From Phytophthora quininea (lineage: Eukaryota > Oomycota > Peronosporomycetes > Peronosporales > Peronosporaceae): a DNA stretch of 64,000 nucleotides. The position numbers and the translations under genes were made by a program. Below are positions 54,887-64,000 of this stretch, piece by piece. The notes beneath the pieces were generated by a model. That model was not told the DNA's origin. It ran no database searches and saw nothing but the letters and a program-made list of their open reading frames with translations. Each line of letters begins with the position of its first letter. Positions within the stretch are counted from its first letter, which is position 1. The stretch covers positions 42,021 through 106,020 of the forward strand of contig JAAVTG010000957.1 of the NCBI GenBank assembly GCA_011947345.1. Direction: 5' to 3'.

Positions 54887-57800
54887 ATGGCGAGATCCAT
54901 GGTGGCTTCCATCGCGATTTTGGTCGCTCTTGCGTCTGCAGAGCAACCCAACAAGCATACCATTAGTGTGGTAGGCGACGACACCTACGAAATTCCTACG
55001 TCTCGAGGAGGCCCATACATTCAACCTCATCGAATTCTACGAGGTGCTGCACAAGCTCCAGATACGCCAAATGCCGTACCAAGTGATCTATCCGATTCCA
55101 GCACTAACTCTTGGCCCGACGACGTCATCGCTCCATCCCACAGCACCTCCTCCTCCGGTAGCGACGTAAACGAATTATCAACAACAGCCACACCGACAGC
55201 AACTCCTACCACGGCCCCTTCGACACCTGCGGCGGCGTCTTCCAGCAGCGGGTCGAACTGGAAGGACACCGATGTCGGCTCGAGCGACGCCAGCAACCCG
55301 TCCAGCGGCGGCAGCGAACCGCCGACGGCAGTCACATCGACAGCCACTCCTACCACGGCCCCTTCGACACCTGCGGCGGCGTCTTCCAGCAGCGGGTCGA
55401 ACTGGAAGGACACCGATGTCGGCTCGAGCGACGCCAGCAACCCGTCCAGCGGCGGCAGCGAACCGCCGACGGCAGTCACATCGACAGCCACTCCTACCAC
55501 GGCCCCTTCGACACCTGCGGCGGCGTCTTCCAGCAGCGGGTCGAACTGGAAGGACACCGATGTCGGCTCGAGCGACGCCAGCAACCCGTCCAGCGGCGGC
55601 AGCGAACCGCCGACGGCAGTCACATCGACAGCCACTCCTACCACGGCCCCTTCGACACCTGCGGCGGCGTCTTCCAGCAGCGGGTCGAACTGGAAGGACA
55701 CCGATGTCGGCTCGAGCGACGCCAGCAACCCGTCCAGCGGCGGCAGCGAACCGCCGACGGCAGTCACATCGACAGCCACTCCTACCACGGCCCCTTCGAC
55801 ACCTGCGGCGGCGTCTTCCAGCAGCGGGTCGAACTGGAAGGACACCGATGTCGGCTCGAGCGACGCCAGCAACCCGTCCAGCGGCGGCAGCGAACCGCCG
55901 ACGGCAGTCACATCGACAGCCACTCCTACCACGGCCCCTTCGACACCTGCGGCGGCGTCTTCCAGCAGCGGGTCGAACTGGAAGGACACCGATGTCGGCT
56001 CGAGCGACGCCAGCAACCCGTCCAGCGGCGGCAGCGAACCGCCGACGGCAGTCACATCGACAGCCACTCCTACCACGGCCCCTTCGACACCTGCGGCGGC
56101 GTCTTCCAGCAGCGGGTCGAACTGGAAGGACACCGATGTCGGCTCGAGCGACGCCAGCAACCCGTCCAGCGGCGGCAGCGAACCGCCGACGGCAGTCACA
56201 TCGACAGCCACTCCTACCACGGCCCCTTCGACACCTGCGGCGGCGTCTTCCAGCAGCGGGTCGAACTGGAAGGACACCGATGTCGGCTCGAGCGACGCCA
56301 GCAACCCGTCCAGCGGCGGCAGCGAACCGCCGACGGCAGTCACATCGACAGCCACTCCTACCACGGCCCCTTCGACACCTGCGGCGGCGTCTTCCAGCAG
56401 CGGGTCGAACTGGAAGGACACCGATGTCGGCTCGAGCGACGCCAGCAACCCGTCCAGCGGCGGCAGCGAACCGCCGACGGCAGTCACATCGACAGCCACT
56501 CCTACCACGGCCCCTTCGACACCTGCGGCGGCGTCTTCCAGCAGCGGGTCGAACTGGAAGGACACCGATGTCGGCTCGAGCGACGCCAGCAACCCGTCCA
56601 GCGGCGGCAGCGAACCGCCGACGGCAGTCACATCGACAGCCACTCCTACCACGGCCCCTTCGACACCTGCGGCGGCGTCTTCCAGCAGCGGGTCGAACTG
56701 GAAGGACACCGATGTCGGCTCGAGCGACGCCAGCAACCCGTCCAGCGGCGGCAGCGAACCGCCGACGGCAGTCACATCGACAGCCACTCCTACCACGGCC
56801 CCTTCGACACCTGCGGCGGCGTCTTCCAGCAGCGGGTCGAACTGGAAGGACACCGATGTCGGCTCGAGCGACGCCAGCAACCCGTCCAGCGGCGGCAGCG
56901 AACCGCCGACGGCAGTCACATCGACAGCCACTCCTACCACGGCCCCTTCGACACCTGCGGCGGCGTCTTCCAGCAGCGGGTCGAACTGGAAGGACACCGA
57001 TGTCGGCTCGAGCGACGCCAGCAACCCGTCCAGCGGCGGCAGCGAACCGCCGACGGCAGTCACATCGACAGCCACTCCTACCACGGCCCCTTCGACACCT
57101 GCGGCGGCGTCTTCCAGCAGCGGGTCGAACTGGAAGGACACCGATGTCGGCTCGAGCGACGCCAGCAACCCGTCCAGCGGCGGCAGCGAACCGCCGACGG
57201 CAGTCACATCGACAGCCACTCCTACCACGGCCCCTTCGACACCTGCGGCGGCGTCTTCCAGCAGCGGGTCGAACTGGAAGGACACCGATGTCGGCTCGAG
57301 CGACGCCAGCAACCCGTCCAGCGGCGGCAGCGAACCGCCGACGGCAGTCACATCGACAGCCACTCCTACCACGGCCCCTTCGACACCTGCGGCGGCGTCT
57401 TCCAGCAGCGGGTCGAACTGGAAGGACACCGATGTCGGCTCGAGCGACGCCAGCAACCCGTCCAGCGGCGGCAGCGAACCGCCGACGGCAGTCACATCGA
57501 CAGCCACTCCTACCACGGCCCCTTCGACACCTGCGGCGGCGTCTTCCAGCAGCGGGTCGAACTGGAAGGACACCGATGTCGGCTCGAGCGACGCCAGCAA
57601 CCCGTCCAGCGGCGGCAGCGAACCGCCGACGGCAGTCACATCGACAGCCACTCCTACCACGGCCCCTTCGACACCTGCGGCGGCGTCTTCCAGCAGCGGG
57701 TCGAACTGGAAGGACACCGATGTCGGCTCGAGCGACGCCAGCAACCCGTCCAGCGGCGGCAGCGAACCGCCGACGGCAGTCACATCGACAGCCACTCCTA

Positions 57801-60800
57801 CCACGGCCCCTTCGACACCTGCGGCGGCGTCTTCCAGCAGCGGGTCGAACTGGAAGGACACCGATGTCGGCTCGAGCGACGCCAGCAACCCGTCCAGCGG
57901 CGGCAGCGAACCGCCGACGGCAGTCACATCGACAGCCACTCCTACCACGGCCCCTTCGACACCTGCGGCGGCGTCTTCCAGCAGCGGGTCGAACTGGAAG
58001 GACACCGATGTCGGCTCGAGCGACGCCAGCAACCCGTCCAGCGGCGGCAGCGAACCGCCGACGGCAGTCACATCGACAGCCACTCCTACCACGGCCCCTT
58101 CGACACCTGCGGCGGCGTCTTCCAGCAGCGGGTCGAACTGGAAGGACACCGATGTCGGCTCGAGCGACGCCAGCAACCCGTCCAGCGGCGGCAGCGAACC
58201 GCCGACGGCAGTCACATCGACAGCCACTCCTACCACGGCCCCTTCGACACCTGCGGCGGCGTCTTCCAGCAGCGGGTCGAACTGGAAGGACACCGATGTC
58301 GGCTCGAGCGACGCCAGCAACCCGTCCAGCGGCGGCAGCGAACCGCCGACGGCAGTCACATCGACAGCCACTCCTACCACGGCCCCTTCGACACCTGCGG
58401 CGGCGTCTTCCAGCAGCGGGTCGAACTGGAAGGACACCGATGTCGGCTCGAGCGACGCCAGCAACCCGTCCAGCGGCGGCAGCGAACCGCCGACGGCAGT
58501 CACATCGACAGCCACTCCTACCACGGCCCCTTCGACACCTGCGGCGGCGTCTTCCAGCAGCGGGTCGAACTGGAAGGACACCGATGTCGGCTCGAGCGAC
58601 GCCAGCAACCCGTCCAGCGGCGGCAGCGAACCGCCGACGGCAGTCACATCGACAGCCACTCCTACCACGGCCCCTTCGACACCTGCGGCGGCGTCTTCCA
58701 GCAGCGGGTCGAACTGGAAGGACACCGATGTCGGCTCGAGCGACGCCAGCAACCCGTCCAGCGGCGGCAGCGAACCGCCGACGGCAGTCACATCGACAGC
58801 CACTCCTACCACGGCCCCTTCGACACCTGCGGCGGCGTCTTCCAGCAGCGGGTCGAACTGGAAGGACACCGATGTCGGCTCGAGCGACGCCAGCAACCCG
58901 TCCAGCGGCGGCAGCGAACCGCCGACGGCAGTCACATCGACAGCCACTCCTACCACGGCCCCTTCGACACCTGCGGCGGCGTCTTCCAGCAGCGGGTCGA
59001 ACTGGAAGGACACCGATGTCGGCTCGAGCGACGCCAGCAACCCGTCCAGCGGCGGCAGCGAACCGCCGACGGCAGTCACATCGACAGCCACTCCTACCAC
59101 GGCCCCTTCGACACCTGCGGCGGCGTCTTCCAGCAGCGGGTCGAACTGGAAGGACACCGATGTCGGCTCGAGCGACGCCAGCAACCCGTCCAGCGGCGGC
59201 AGCGAACCGCCGACGGCAGTCACATCGACAGCCACTCCTACCACGGCCCCTTCGACACCTGCGGCGGCGTCTTCCAGCAGCGGGTCGAACTGGAAGGACA
59301 CCGATGTCGGCTCGAGCGACGCCAGCAACCCGTCCAGCGGCGGCAGCGAACCGCCGACGGCAGTCACATCGACAGCCACTCCTACCACGGCCCCTTCGAC
59401 ACCTGCGGCGGCGTCTTCCAGCAGCGGGTCGAACTGGAAGGACACCGATGTCGGCTCGAGCGACGCCAGCAACCCGTCCAGCGGCGGCAGCGAACCGCCG
59501 ACGGCAGTCACATCGACAGCCACTCCTACCACGGCCCCTTCGACACCTGCGGCGGCGTCTTCCAGCAGCGGGTCGAACTGGAAGGACACCGATGTCGGCT
59601 CGAGCGACGCCAGCAACCCGTCCAGCGGCGGCAGCGAACCGCCGACGGCAGTCACATCGACAGCCACTCCTACCACGGCCCCTTCGACACCTGCGGCGGC
59701 GTCTTCCAGCAGCGGGTCGAACTGGAAGGACACCGATGTCGGCTCGAGCGACGCCAGCAACCCGTCCAGCGGCGGCAGCGAACCGCCGACGGTAGTCACA
59801 TCGACAGCCACTCCTACCACGGCCCCTTCGACACCTGCGGCGGCGTCTTCCAGCAGCGGGTCGAACTGGAAGGACACCGATGTCGGCTCGAGCGACGCCA
59901 GCAACCCGTCCAGCGGCGGCAGCGAACCGCCGACGGCAGTCACATCGACAGCAACTCCTACCACGGCCCCTTCGACACCTGCGGCGGCGTCTTCCAGCAG
60001 CGGGTCGAACTGGAAGGACACCGATGTCGGCTCGAGCGACGCCAGCAACCCGTCCAGCGGCGGCAGCGAACCGCCGACGGCAGTCACATCGACAGCCACT
60101 CCTACCACGGCCCCTTCGACACCTGCGGCGGCGTCTTCCAGCAGCGGGTCGAACTGGAAGGACACCGATGTCGGCTCGAGCGACGCCAGCAACCCGTCCA
60201 GCGGCGGCAGCGAACCGCCGACGGCAGTCACATCGACAGCCACTCCTACCACGGCCCCTTCGACACCTGCGGCGGCGTCTTCCAGCAGCGGGTCGAACTG
60301 GAAGGACACCGATGTCGGCTCGAGCGACGCCAGCAACCCGTCCAGCGGCGGCAGCGAACCGCCGACGGCAGTCACATCGACAGCCACTCCTACCACGGCC
60401 CCTTCGACACCTGCGGCGGCGTCTTCCAGCAGCGGGTCGAACTGGAAGGACACCGATGTCGGCTCGAGCGACGCCAGCAACCCGTCCAGCGGCGGCAGCG
60501 AACCGCCGACGGTAGTCACATCGACAGCCACTCCTACCACGGCCCCTTCGACACCTGCGGCGGCGTCTTCCAGCAGCGGGTCGAACTGGAAGGACACCGA
60601 TGTCGGCTCGAGCGACGCCAGCAACCCGTCCAGCGGCGGCAGCGAACCGCCGACGGCAGTCACATCGACAGCCACTCCTACCACGGCCCCTTCGACACCT
60701 GCGGCGGCGTCTTCCAGCAGCGGGTCGAACTGGAAGGACACCGATGTCGGCTCGAGCGACGCCAGCAACCCGTCCAGCGGCGGCAGCGAACCGCCGACGG

Positions 60801-61174
60801 CAGTCACATCGACAGCAACTCCTACCACGGCCCCTTCGACACCTGCGGCGGCGTCTTCCAGCAGCGGGTCGAACTGGAAGGACACCGATGTCGGCTCGAG
60901 CGACGCCAGCAACCCGTCCAGCGGCGGCAGCGAACCGCCGACGTTTACTTTACCGACACGTACTCCGTCCAAGGATGCGTTAATGTCACTTTCAAGTACA
61001 GGCGCTCCTGGAGGGACTTTCGACAGCAGCATTAACCCCTTGCACACCCGATCAATAGCATCTACGCCTCCGTCAGCGCAGTCGAGGCCAACCAGCGTGG
61101 TCTACGGCGGCGGTGATATCCCGACTACAACCTCTCCCGCAGATTCGGAGGCAACTCCCTTTCGTCCTTCGTGA
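54887..61174 (+). CDS. secreted Ser/Thr/Pro-rich protein of 40 identical 48-residue repeats, RxLR-like motif
   Basis: 2095 residues, unbroken. ATG 54887, signal peptide MARSMVASIAILVALASA. The mature N-terminus (HTISVVGDDTYEIPTSRG) resembles that of the 49059 gene (QTIKVHHDAAYSVPATRG), so the two are related. RILR stands at residues 49-52, followed by GAAQ; no EER. Then forty 48-residue units (pieces TSTATPTTAPSTPAAASSSS and GSNWKDTDVGSSDASNPSS), with one Trp each and many likely O-glycosylation sites. The tail is Ser/Thr/Pro-rich without a PAN domain. In the +1 frame beyond the array, VNVTFKYRRSW and, after two stops, SSFVISHSSGGGIAVSV run on to 61290, so a lost base there may hide another C-terminal domain. 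Likely cell-surface. Confidence 0.88.
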   Translation: MARSMVASIAILVALASAEQPNKHTISVVGDDTYEIPTSRGGPYIQPHRILRGAAQAPDTPNAVPSDLSDSSTNSWPDDVIAPSHSTSSSGSDVNELSTTATPTATPTTAPSTPAAASSSSGSNWKDTDVGSSDASNPSSGGSEPPTAVTSTATPTTAPSTPAAASSSSGSNWKDTDVGSSDASNPSSGGSEPPTAVTSTATPTTAPSTPAAASSSSGSNWKDTDVGSSDASNPSSGGSEPPTAVTSTATPTTAPSTPAAASSSSGSNWKDTDVGSSDASNPSSGGSEPPTAVTSTATPTTAPSTPAAASSSSGSNWKDTDVGSSDASNPSSGGSEPPTAVTSTATPTTAPSTPAAASSSSGSNWKDTDVGSSDASNPSSGGSEPPTAVTSTATPTTAPSTPAAASSSSGSNWKDTDVGSSDASNPSSGGSEPPTAVTSTATPTTAPSTPAAASSSSGSNWKDTDVGSSDASNPSSGGSEPPTAVTSTATPTTAPSTPAAASSSSGSNWKDTDVGSSDASNPSSGGSEPPTAVTSTATPTTAPSTPAAASSSSGSNWKDTDVGSSDASNPSSGGSEPPTAVTSTATPTTAPSTPAAASSSSGSNWKDTDVGSSDASNPSSGGSEPPTAVTSTATPTTAPSTPAAASSSSGSNWKDTDVGSSDASNPSSGGSEPPTAVTSTATPTTAPSTPAAASSSSGSNWKDTDVGSSDASNPSSGGSEPPTAVTSTATPTTAPSTPAAASSSSGSNWKDTDVGSSDASNPSSGGSEPPTAVTSTATPTTAPSTPAAASSSSGSNWKDTDVGSSDASNPSSGGSEPPTAVTSTATPTTAPSTPAAASSSSGSNWKDTDVGSSDASNPSSGGSEPPTAVTSTATPTTAPSTPAAASSSSGSNWKDTDVGSSDASNPSSGGSEPPTAVTSTATPTTAPSTPAAASSSSGSNWKDTDVGSSDASNPSSGGSEPPTAVTSTATPTTAPSTPAAASSSSGSNWKDTDVGSSDASNPSSGGSEPPTAVTSTATPTTAPSTPAAASSSSGSNWKDTDVGSSDASNPSSGGSEPPTAVTSTATPTTAPSTPAAASSSSGSNWKDTDVGSSDASNPSSGGSEPPTAVTSTATPTTAPSTPAAASSSSGSNWKDTDVGSSDASNPSSGGSEPPTAVTSTATPTTAPSTPAAASSSSGSNWKDTDVGSSDASNPSSGGSEPPTAVTSTATPTTAPSTPAAASSSSGSNWKDTDVGSSDASNPSSGGSEPPTAVTSTATPTTAPSTPAAASSSSGSNWKDTDVGSSDASNPSSGGSEPPTAVTSTATPTTAPSTPAAASSSSGSNWKDTDVGSSDASNPSSGGSEPPTAVTSTATPTTAPSTPAAASSSSGSNWKDTDVGSSDASNPSSGGSEPPTAVTSTATPTTAPSTPAAASSSSGSNWKDTDVGSSDASNPSSGGSEPPTAVTSTATPTTAPSTPAAASSSSGSNWKDTDVGSSDASNPSSGGSEPPTAVTSTATPTTAPSTPAAASSSSGSNWKDTDVGSSDASNPSSGGSEPPTAVTSTATPTTAPSTPAAASSSSGSNWKDTDVGSSDASNPSSGGSEPPTAVTSTATPTTAPSTPAAASSSSGSNWKDTDVGSSDASNPSSGGSEPPTVVTSTATPTTAPSTPAAASSSSGSNWKDTDVGSSDASNPSSGGSEPPTAVTSTATPTTAPSTPAAASSSSGSNWKDTDVGSSDASNPSSGGSEPPTAVTSTATPTTAPSTPAAASSSSGSNWKDTDVGSSDASNPSSGGSEPPTAVTSTATPTTAPSTPAAASSSSGSNWKDTDVGSSDASNPSSGGSEPPTAVTSTATPTTAPSTPAAASSSSGSNWKDTDVGSSDASNPSSGGSEPPTVVTSTATPTTAPSTPAAASSSSGSNWKDTDVGSSDASNPSSGGSEPPTAVTSTATPTTAPSTPAAASSSSGSNWKDTDVGSSDASNPSSGGSEPPTAVTSTATPTTAPSTPAAASSSSGSNWKDTDVGSSDASNPSSGGSEPPTFTLPTRTPSKDALMSLSSTGAPGGTFDSSINPLHTRSIASTPPSAQSRPTSVVYGGGDIPTTTSPADSEATPFRPS
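55190..60943 (+). repeat. 144-bp tandem repeat, 40 units, coding
   Basis: The mark GAAGGACACC recurs every 144 bp from 55261 to 60877, which gives 40 units. Units differ at only a few sites (for example GCAGTC/GTAGTC near 59793 and 60513; GCAACT/GCCACT near 59952 and 60816). Length 144 = 3 x 48 keeps frames open on both strands. Confidence 0.95.
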
Positions 61175-61443
61175 TTTCTCATTCTAGTGGTGGAGGCATA
61201 GCGGTGTCCGTACGTATGGATGATTCTGCGACGCTCGAGGTTGCTGGGGTACCGACGTTGAGCACTCCAGAGAACTGTGTCGTAGGTTAAAGTCGGCCGC
61301 GTGTATATGTAGTCTGGATTTGAGCAACTTGGATATCAACTGGTACGTTGTACGAGAGCCTGTCCTTCAGGCGCCTTTCGTGTACGTGAGCGAAAGACTA
61401 GTATAATTCCAGAAGCGTTTCCTTATCGGTCTTGCCCGGTCCC
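61175..61443. other. short intergenic region
   Basis: Between the 144-bp repeat gene and the tyrosinase. It may contain the true 3' end of the former if its tail is frameshifted. Confidence 0.35.
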
Positions 61444-61460
61444 TCATTCCTCGATTTACC
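61444..61460 (+). promoter_or_regulatory. Inr/FPR-like core promoter of tyrosinase
   Basis: TCATTCC (61444-61450) fits the Inr; TCGATTTACC directly after it is close to the FPR (CAWTTTNYY with one mismatch). It lies 42 bases before ATG 61492 and argues against any start further upstream. Confidence 0.55.
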
Positions 61461-61491
61461 CGTGTCGCCCGCAGTACTCTTCGCAATCCTC

Positions 61492-63270
61492 ATGATGAAG
61501 ATCCTGTGGGTTTTGAGCCTATTCGCGCTTACATCGCGCCTGATGGTCGCGGAAGCGCAGACAAACACTACCGTTGACACGCCTATAGCCTGCGACCCCC
61601 GCCTTCGTAAGGACTGGGAGATGATGACACTGACGGAGAAGGCAACGTACAAGGGTGCTCTGGTGGCGGCCATGGACTCGGGCGACTATATCAAGTTCGT
61701 TGAGATGCACACGGAGATGATGTCCGAGCTGGAAGCGCACCGACAGTGTATGTTCGTCTACTGGCATCGTCTCTTCCTCGTGGTTTTCGAAAACATGCTT
61801 CGCGGTCAAGGGCCGCAATACGCCTGCGTGACTGTTCCCTATTCCAATTGGGTCGCGGCCAGCAGTCGAGTCACCACGGGCACATGCACAAGCTTCGGGA
61901 ACTGTTTTAACATCACCAAGGAGCTCGGCGGCTTTACGAGCGGGGTCCAACGCACGCTGTCCATCAACGGTATCAGCAACTCGGGGCGCTGTTGTAACGC
62001 AGAGCCGATCAACCATTTTTGCCAGCGATCCTTTTACACGGGCTCAACATCTTGTGCCAACTGTGTTCCTCGAAGTGACTGGACAAAGGCGAAAGTTCCT
62101 GCTGTGGTGGGCTACGCGTCCGTGCGGCAGCAAGTATTCAGTGGCAAGAACATTGGCCAAATGTCCCCGCTGGTCGAGAAGGGCTGCCACAACAACGTTC
62201 ATGCCAACCTTGGCGCCACGATGGGCACGTTCGCTGCTCCTGCCGACCCCATCTTTTGGTCCCACCACGCTATGGTAGATCTGCTTCACGTCATTTTCCA
62301 CCAGTGTCGCGTTCCGCAACGCTTGACGTTCGAGCAGAAAGCCTCAAACCCGGTGGCGTGGACTTCGTGTGCTCGCCGCAACGGCGGGGTGTTCAACCCG
62401 ACTGATTCAATCACGATGCGCACGGGAGAATTTGGCGTGAATCCGATCAATGGGATGAATGACTCCAAGATTGGTCAGTTTTTCGCGGGTGTTCCGAACC
62501 ATACGCCGGTCTGATGGACGTCCGCGATTTGGGCTCGAGCAGCTACGGGTACAGTGTCAGTGGCCAGGTGGCCACGCTGTATACGATGTGCGATGCCTCG
62601 CCAACTTGGCGTGGACTCGAGGAAACGATTCAAGCGACCACCACCACATCTAAGTGTGACGTCGCCCACGATGGAGAAAACGATGGTGACAATGCTTCAC
62701 GAAGCAATACGCACGGTGGTAATAATCCCCAAAATGGGAGGAGACTACATTTCACCTGAAGGACTCCATGTAGATGGAAACGACTTGCCGGACGACGTTG
62801 ACGGGTACCAACAAATCTCTCAGCACACCGATGGCCATGTAGCCGTCGTTATCACCGATTCCCCAACAGCGACTGAGTCAGACGACTCGGAGCAACGCGT
62901 GGTGGACTGGTACCAGCAGACGATTACGGAAATGGGCGGCGATAGAGAACATGGCCGACTTGGAGCGCCAGGCTTGCATGTTCGAGAACCAGTGTCTGGG
63001 CGGCACCGACGACTACTCTCCGAGTTCAAGGCCATTTGGAATGTCACGGAGCCCCGCTGCAAAACAATTGTTGACGCCATTAACAACGGCTCTGAGCCCA
63101 TTATCTACGAGGCTTGGCGTGAAAAGATGGAGGCGCGTTTTGGCTGCCCTCAGCCAGCCAACTCGACAATCGCTAACTCGACCTATCCGATTGACACGAA
63201 CGCAACAACATACCCAACGTCAGCAGTCACTAGGGAGGCCAACGATACGATTCAGGTGTCGGATCTGTAG
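61492..63270 (+). CDS. secreted tyrosinase (type-3 copper polyphenol oxidase)
   Basis: Oxidises phenols such as tyrosine to o-quinones in the extracellular space or wall. ATG 61492 (MMKILWVLSLFALTSRL), signal peptide of about 22 residues. CuA ligands: H73, H83 and H92 (VEMHTEMM, EAHRQCMFVYWHRLF). CuB ligands: H233 and H237 (GCHNNVHANLG) and H258/H259 (FWSHHAMVDLLH). Many paired Cys. All copper ligands are intact in one frame up to 62514. Beyond that the sense goes on in other frames: GLMDVRDLGSSSYGYS, IPKMGGDYISPEGLH, NMADLERQACMFENQC and FKAIWNVTEPRCKTIV, an oomycete tyrosinase tail with N-glycosylation sites, ending at 63270. One-base losses at 62503 (A run) and near 63022 (C run), plus other breaks near 62670 and 62945, explain the jumps. 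It sits next to the tyrosine-rich and mucin-like surface proteins. Confidence 0.88.
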
Positions 63271-63369
63271 AAGCCAAAGAGCGACTCGTAGCGAGAGGTG
63301 ACTGTTTCGTATTGTTTGATTGCTTTCACAAGTTGATTAGTCGATGCTACAACTACATCCGTGGTTGCA

Positions 63370-63807
63370 ATGTATTATGAGTTCAAAGAAAACGTGCTAC
63401 GGATTTCTTCTCCATCACGTTACACGTTCTGTAGCAGAGCTACAGCAGCCATTGTTTGGTCGAAGATCAAGCTTGTCTCCAATTATTTTTTGGATAAGGC
63501 ACTTCGACCGTGCTGTTCATGTTATTGTTGTTCTGATGAACCTCACTGTTGCCCTTACGAACTGAAGCAGGCGGACACCACCTGGGCCAGCAAAGTACTG
63601 TACATGCTCACTCAGTCCGTGGTGGCTATTTGCTTCGTCGCACAATGCGCTTGTCTCTTCTTTGAGAGCGGTCTCTCACTTTCTTGGACTCTTTGGTGTC
63701 CCTTTTGGTATTTGTACGAGGAAATTCTCCGCCGTCCTTCGTCCATTCGATGCTGGAGTGGTCTTGATGTCGATTACTTCTTGTCGATTACTTCTTCTTG
63801 TACCTGA
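63370..63807 (+). CDS. unidentified Cys-rich protein with a hydrophobic segment
   Basis: ATG 63370 opens 145 residues: a Cys cluster (CCSCYCCSDEPHCC), a probable membrane helix (MLTQSVVAICFVAQCACLFF) and an aromatic stretch. No family recognised. Another open frame passes through the window end from about 63790. Coding status is uncertain. Confidence 0.3.
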   Translation: MYYEFKENVLRISSPSRYTFCSRATAAIVWSKIKLVSNYFLDKALRPCCSCYCCSDEPHCCPYELKQADTTWASKVLYMLTQSVVAICFVAQCACLFFESGLSLSWTLWCPFWYLYEEILRRPSSIRCWSGLDVDYFLSITSSCT

Positions 63808-64000
63808 TGGGGCCGTCGCCTGCTCTTGGTATTTTCTATTCGCTGCTACCGGCCGGCGGCTCTATTCGACCCGCTGCTCTGGAATTCGCTCAAAGCGACG
63901 GTTGTTCGAGCCAACGCCACAGCTCATTGGGCGGCCCAATGTGAATAGACCCACGGTAGCTTCCTCCGGCGAACGTGTTCTGCGGCATGCCCAGCTGTGC

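Noticed and set aside
55272..59795. 1507-codon Arg/Pro-rich frame in another plus frame of the same array
   Set aside because: Same cause; the frame with signal peptide and clean start is the one at 54887.
55027..61047. 2006-codon open frame on the minus strand across the 144-bp array
   Set aside because: An antisense shadow: the unit length is a multiple of three and one unit happens to lack stops in that frame. No signal peptide, domain or promoter supports it.
54887..61174. Naming the repeat proteins as true RxLR effectors
   Set aside because: No EER motif, no compact effector domain, and large repeat bodies; only the motif itself is reported.

Overview
This window looks like a gene-sparse, transposon-rich part of an oomycete genome, most likely Phytophthora or a close relative. 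The pointers are an Inr/FPR-like core promoter at two genes (and an Inr alone at a third), very short introns, secreted proteins with PAN/Apple domains, mucin-like Ser/Thr/Pro repeats, RxLR-like motifs behind signal peptides, and oomycete-type Ty3/gypsy, piggyBac, MULE, hAT and Tc1/mariner remains. The species cannot be read from the sequence alone.

Layout. 1-3743 (minus) is the 5' part of an ABCA transporter that runs off the left edge. 4335-9720 is a broken PIF1/Helitron-type helicase split by a piggyBac element (5302-9370, TTAA on both sides); upstream, the helicase is fused to a copy of the first ~65 codons of the neighbouring ABCA gene. 9816-15256 holds unidentified gene relics, a hAT fragment and a stray copy of a PAN-protein 3' end. 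15985-17343 is an acyltransferase-3 membrane protein. 17804-32930 (minus) is an old Ty3/gypsy element cut into pieces. A young chromodomain Ty3/gypsy element sits inside it (19453-25425; 279-bp LTRs with two differences; 5-bp target duplication), and so does a block holding a MULE, an unknown gene, an oxygenase-like/zinc-finger relic and a Myb/SANT gene (25977-31536). 32990-42900 (minus) is a second Ty3/gypsy type with two RNase H domains. 43740-45690 holds two Tc1/mariner relics.

46015-63270 is the most distinctive part: three secreted, repeat-built surface proteins followed by a secreted tyrosinase. The first (minus) has 99-bp and 78-bp repeats, the latter giving four tyrosines per 26 residues, and ends in a PAN domain. 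The second has a 4.6-kb array of 21-bp units (APQSTTA) and a PAN domain. The third has 40 almost identical 144-bp units. I suggest, as inference only, that tyrosine-rich matrix protein and tyrosinase work together in a cross-linked extracellular coat or adhesive.

Almost every gene here carries one or more single-base losses in homopolymer runs, after which the conserved protein resumes in the next frame. This fits systematic undercalling in the assembly better than independent gene death. True in-frame stops also exist, mainly in the mobile elements, and are noted separately.
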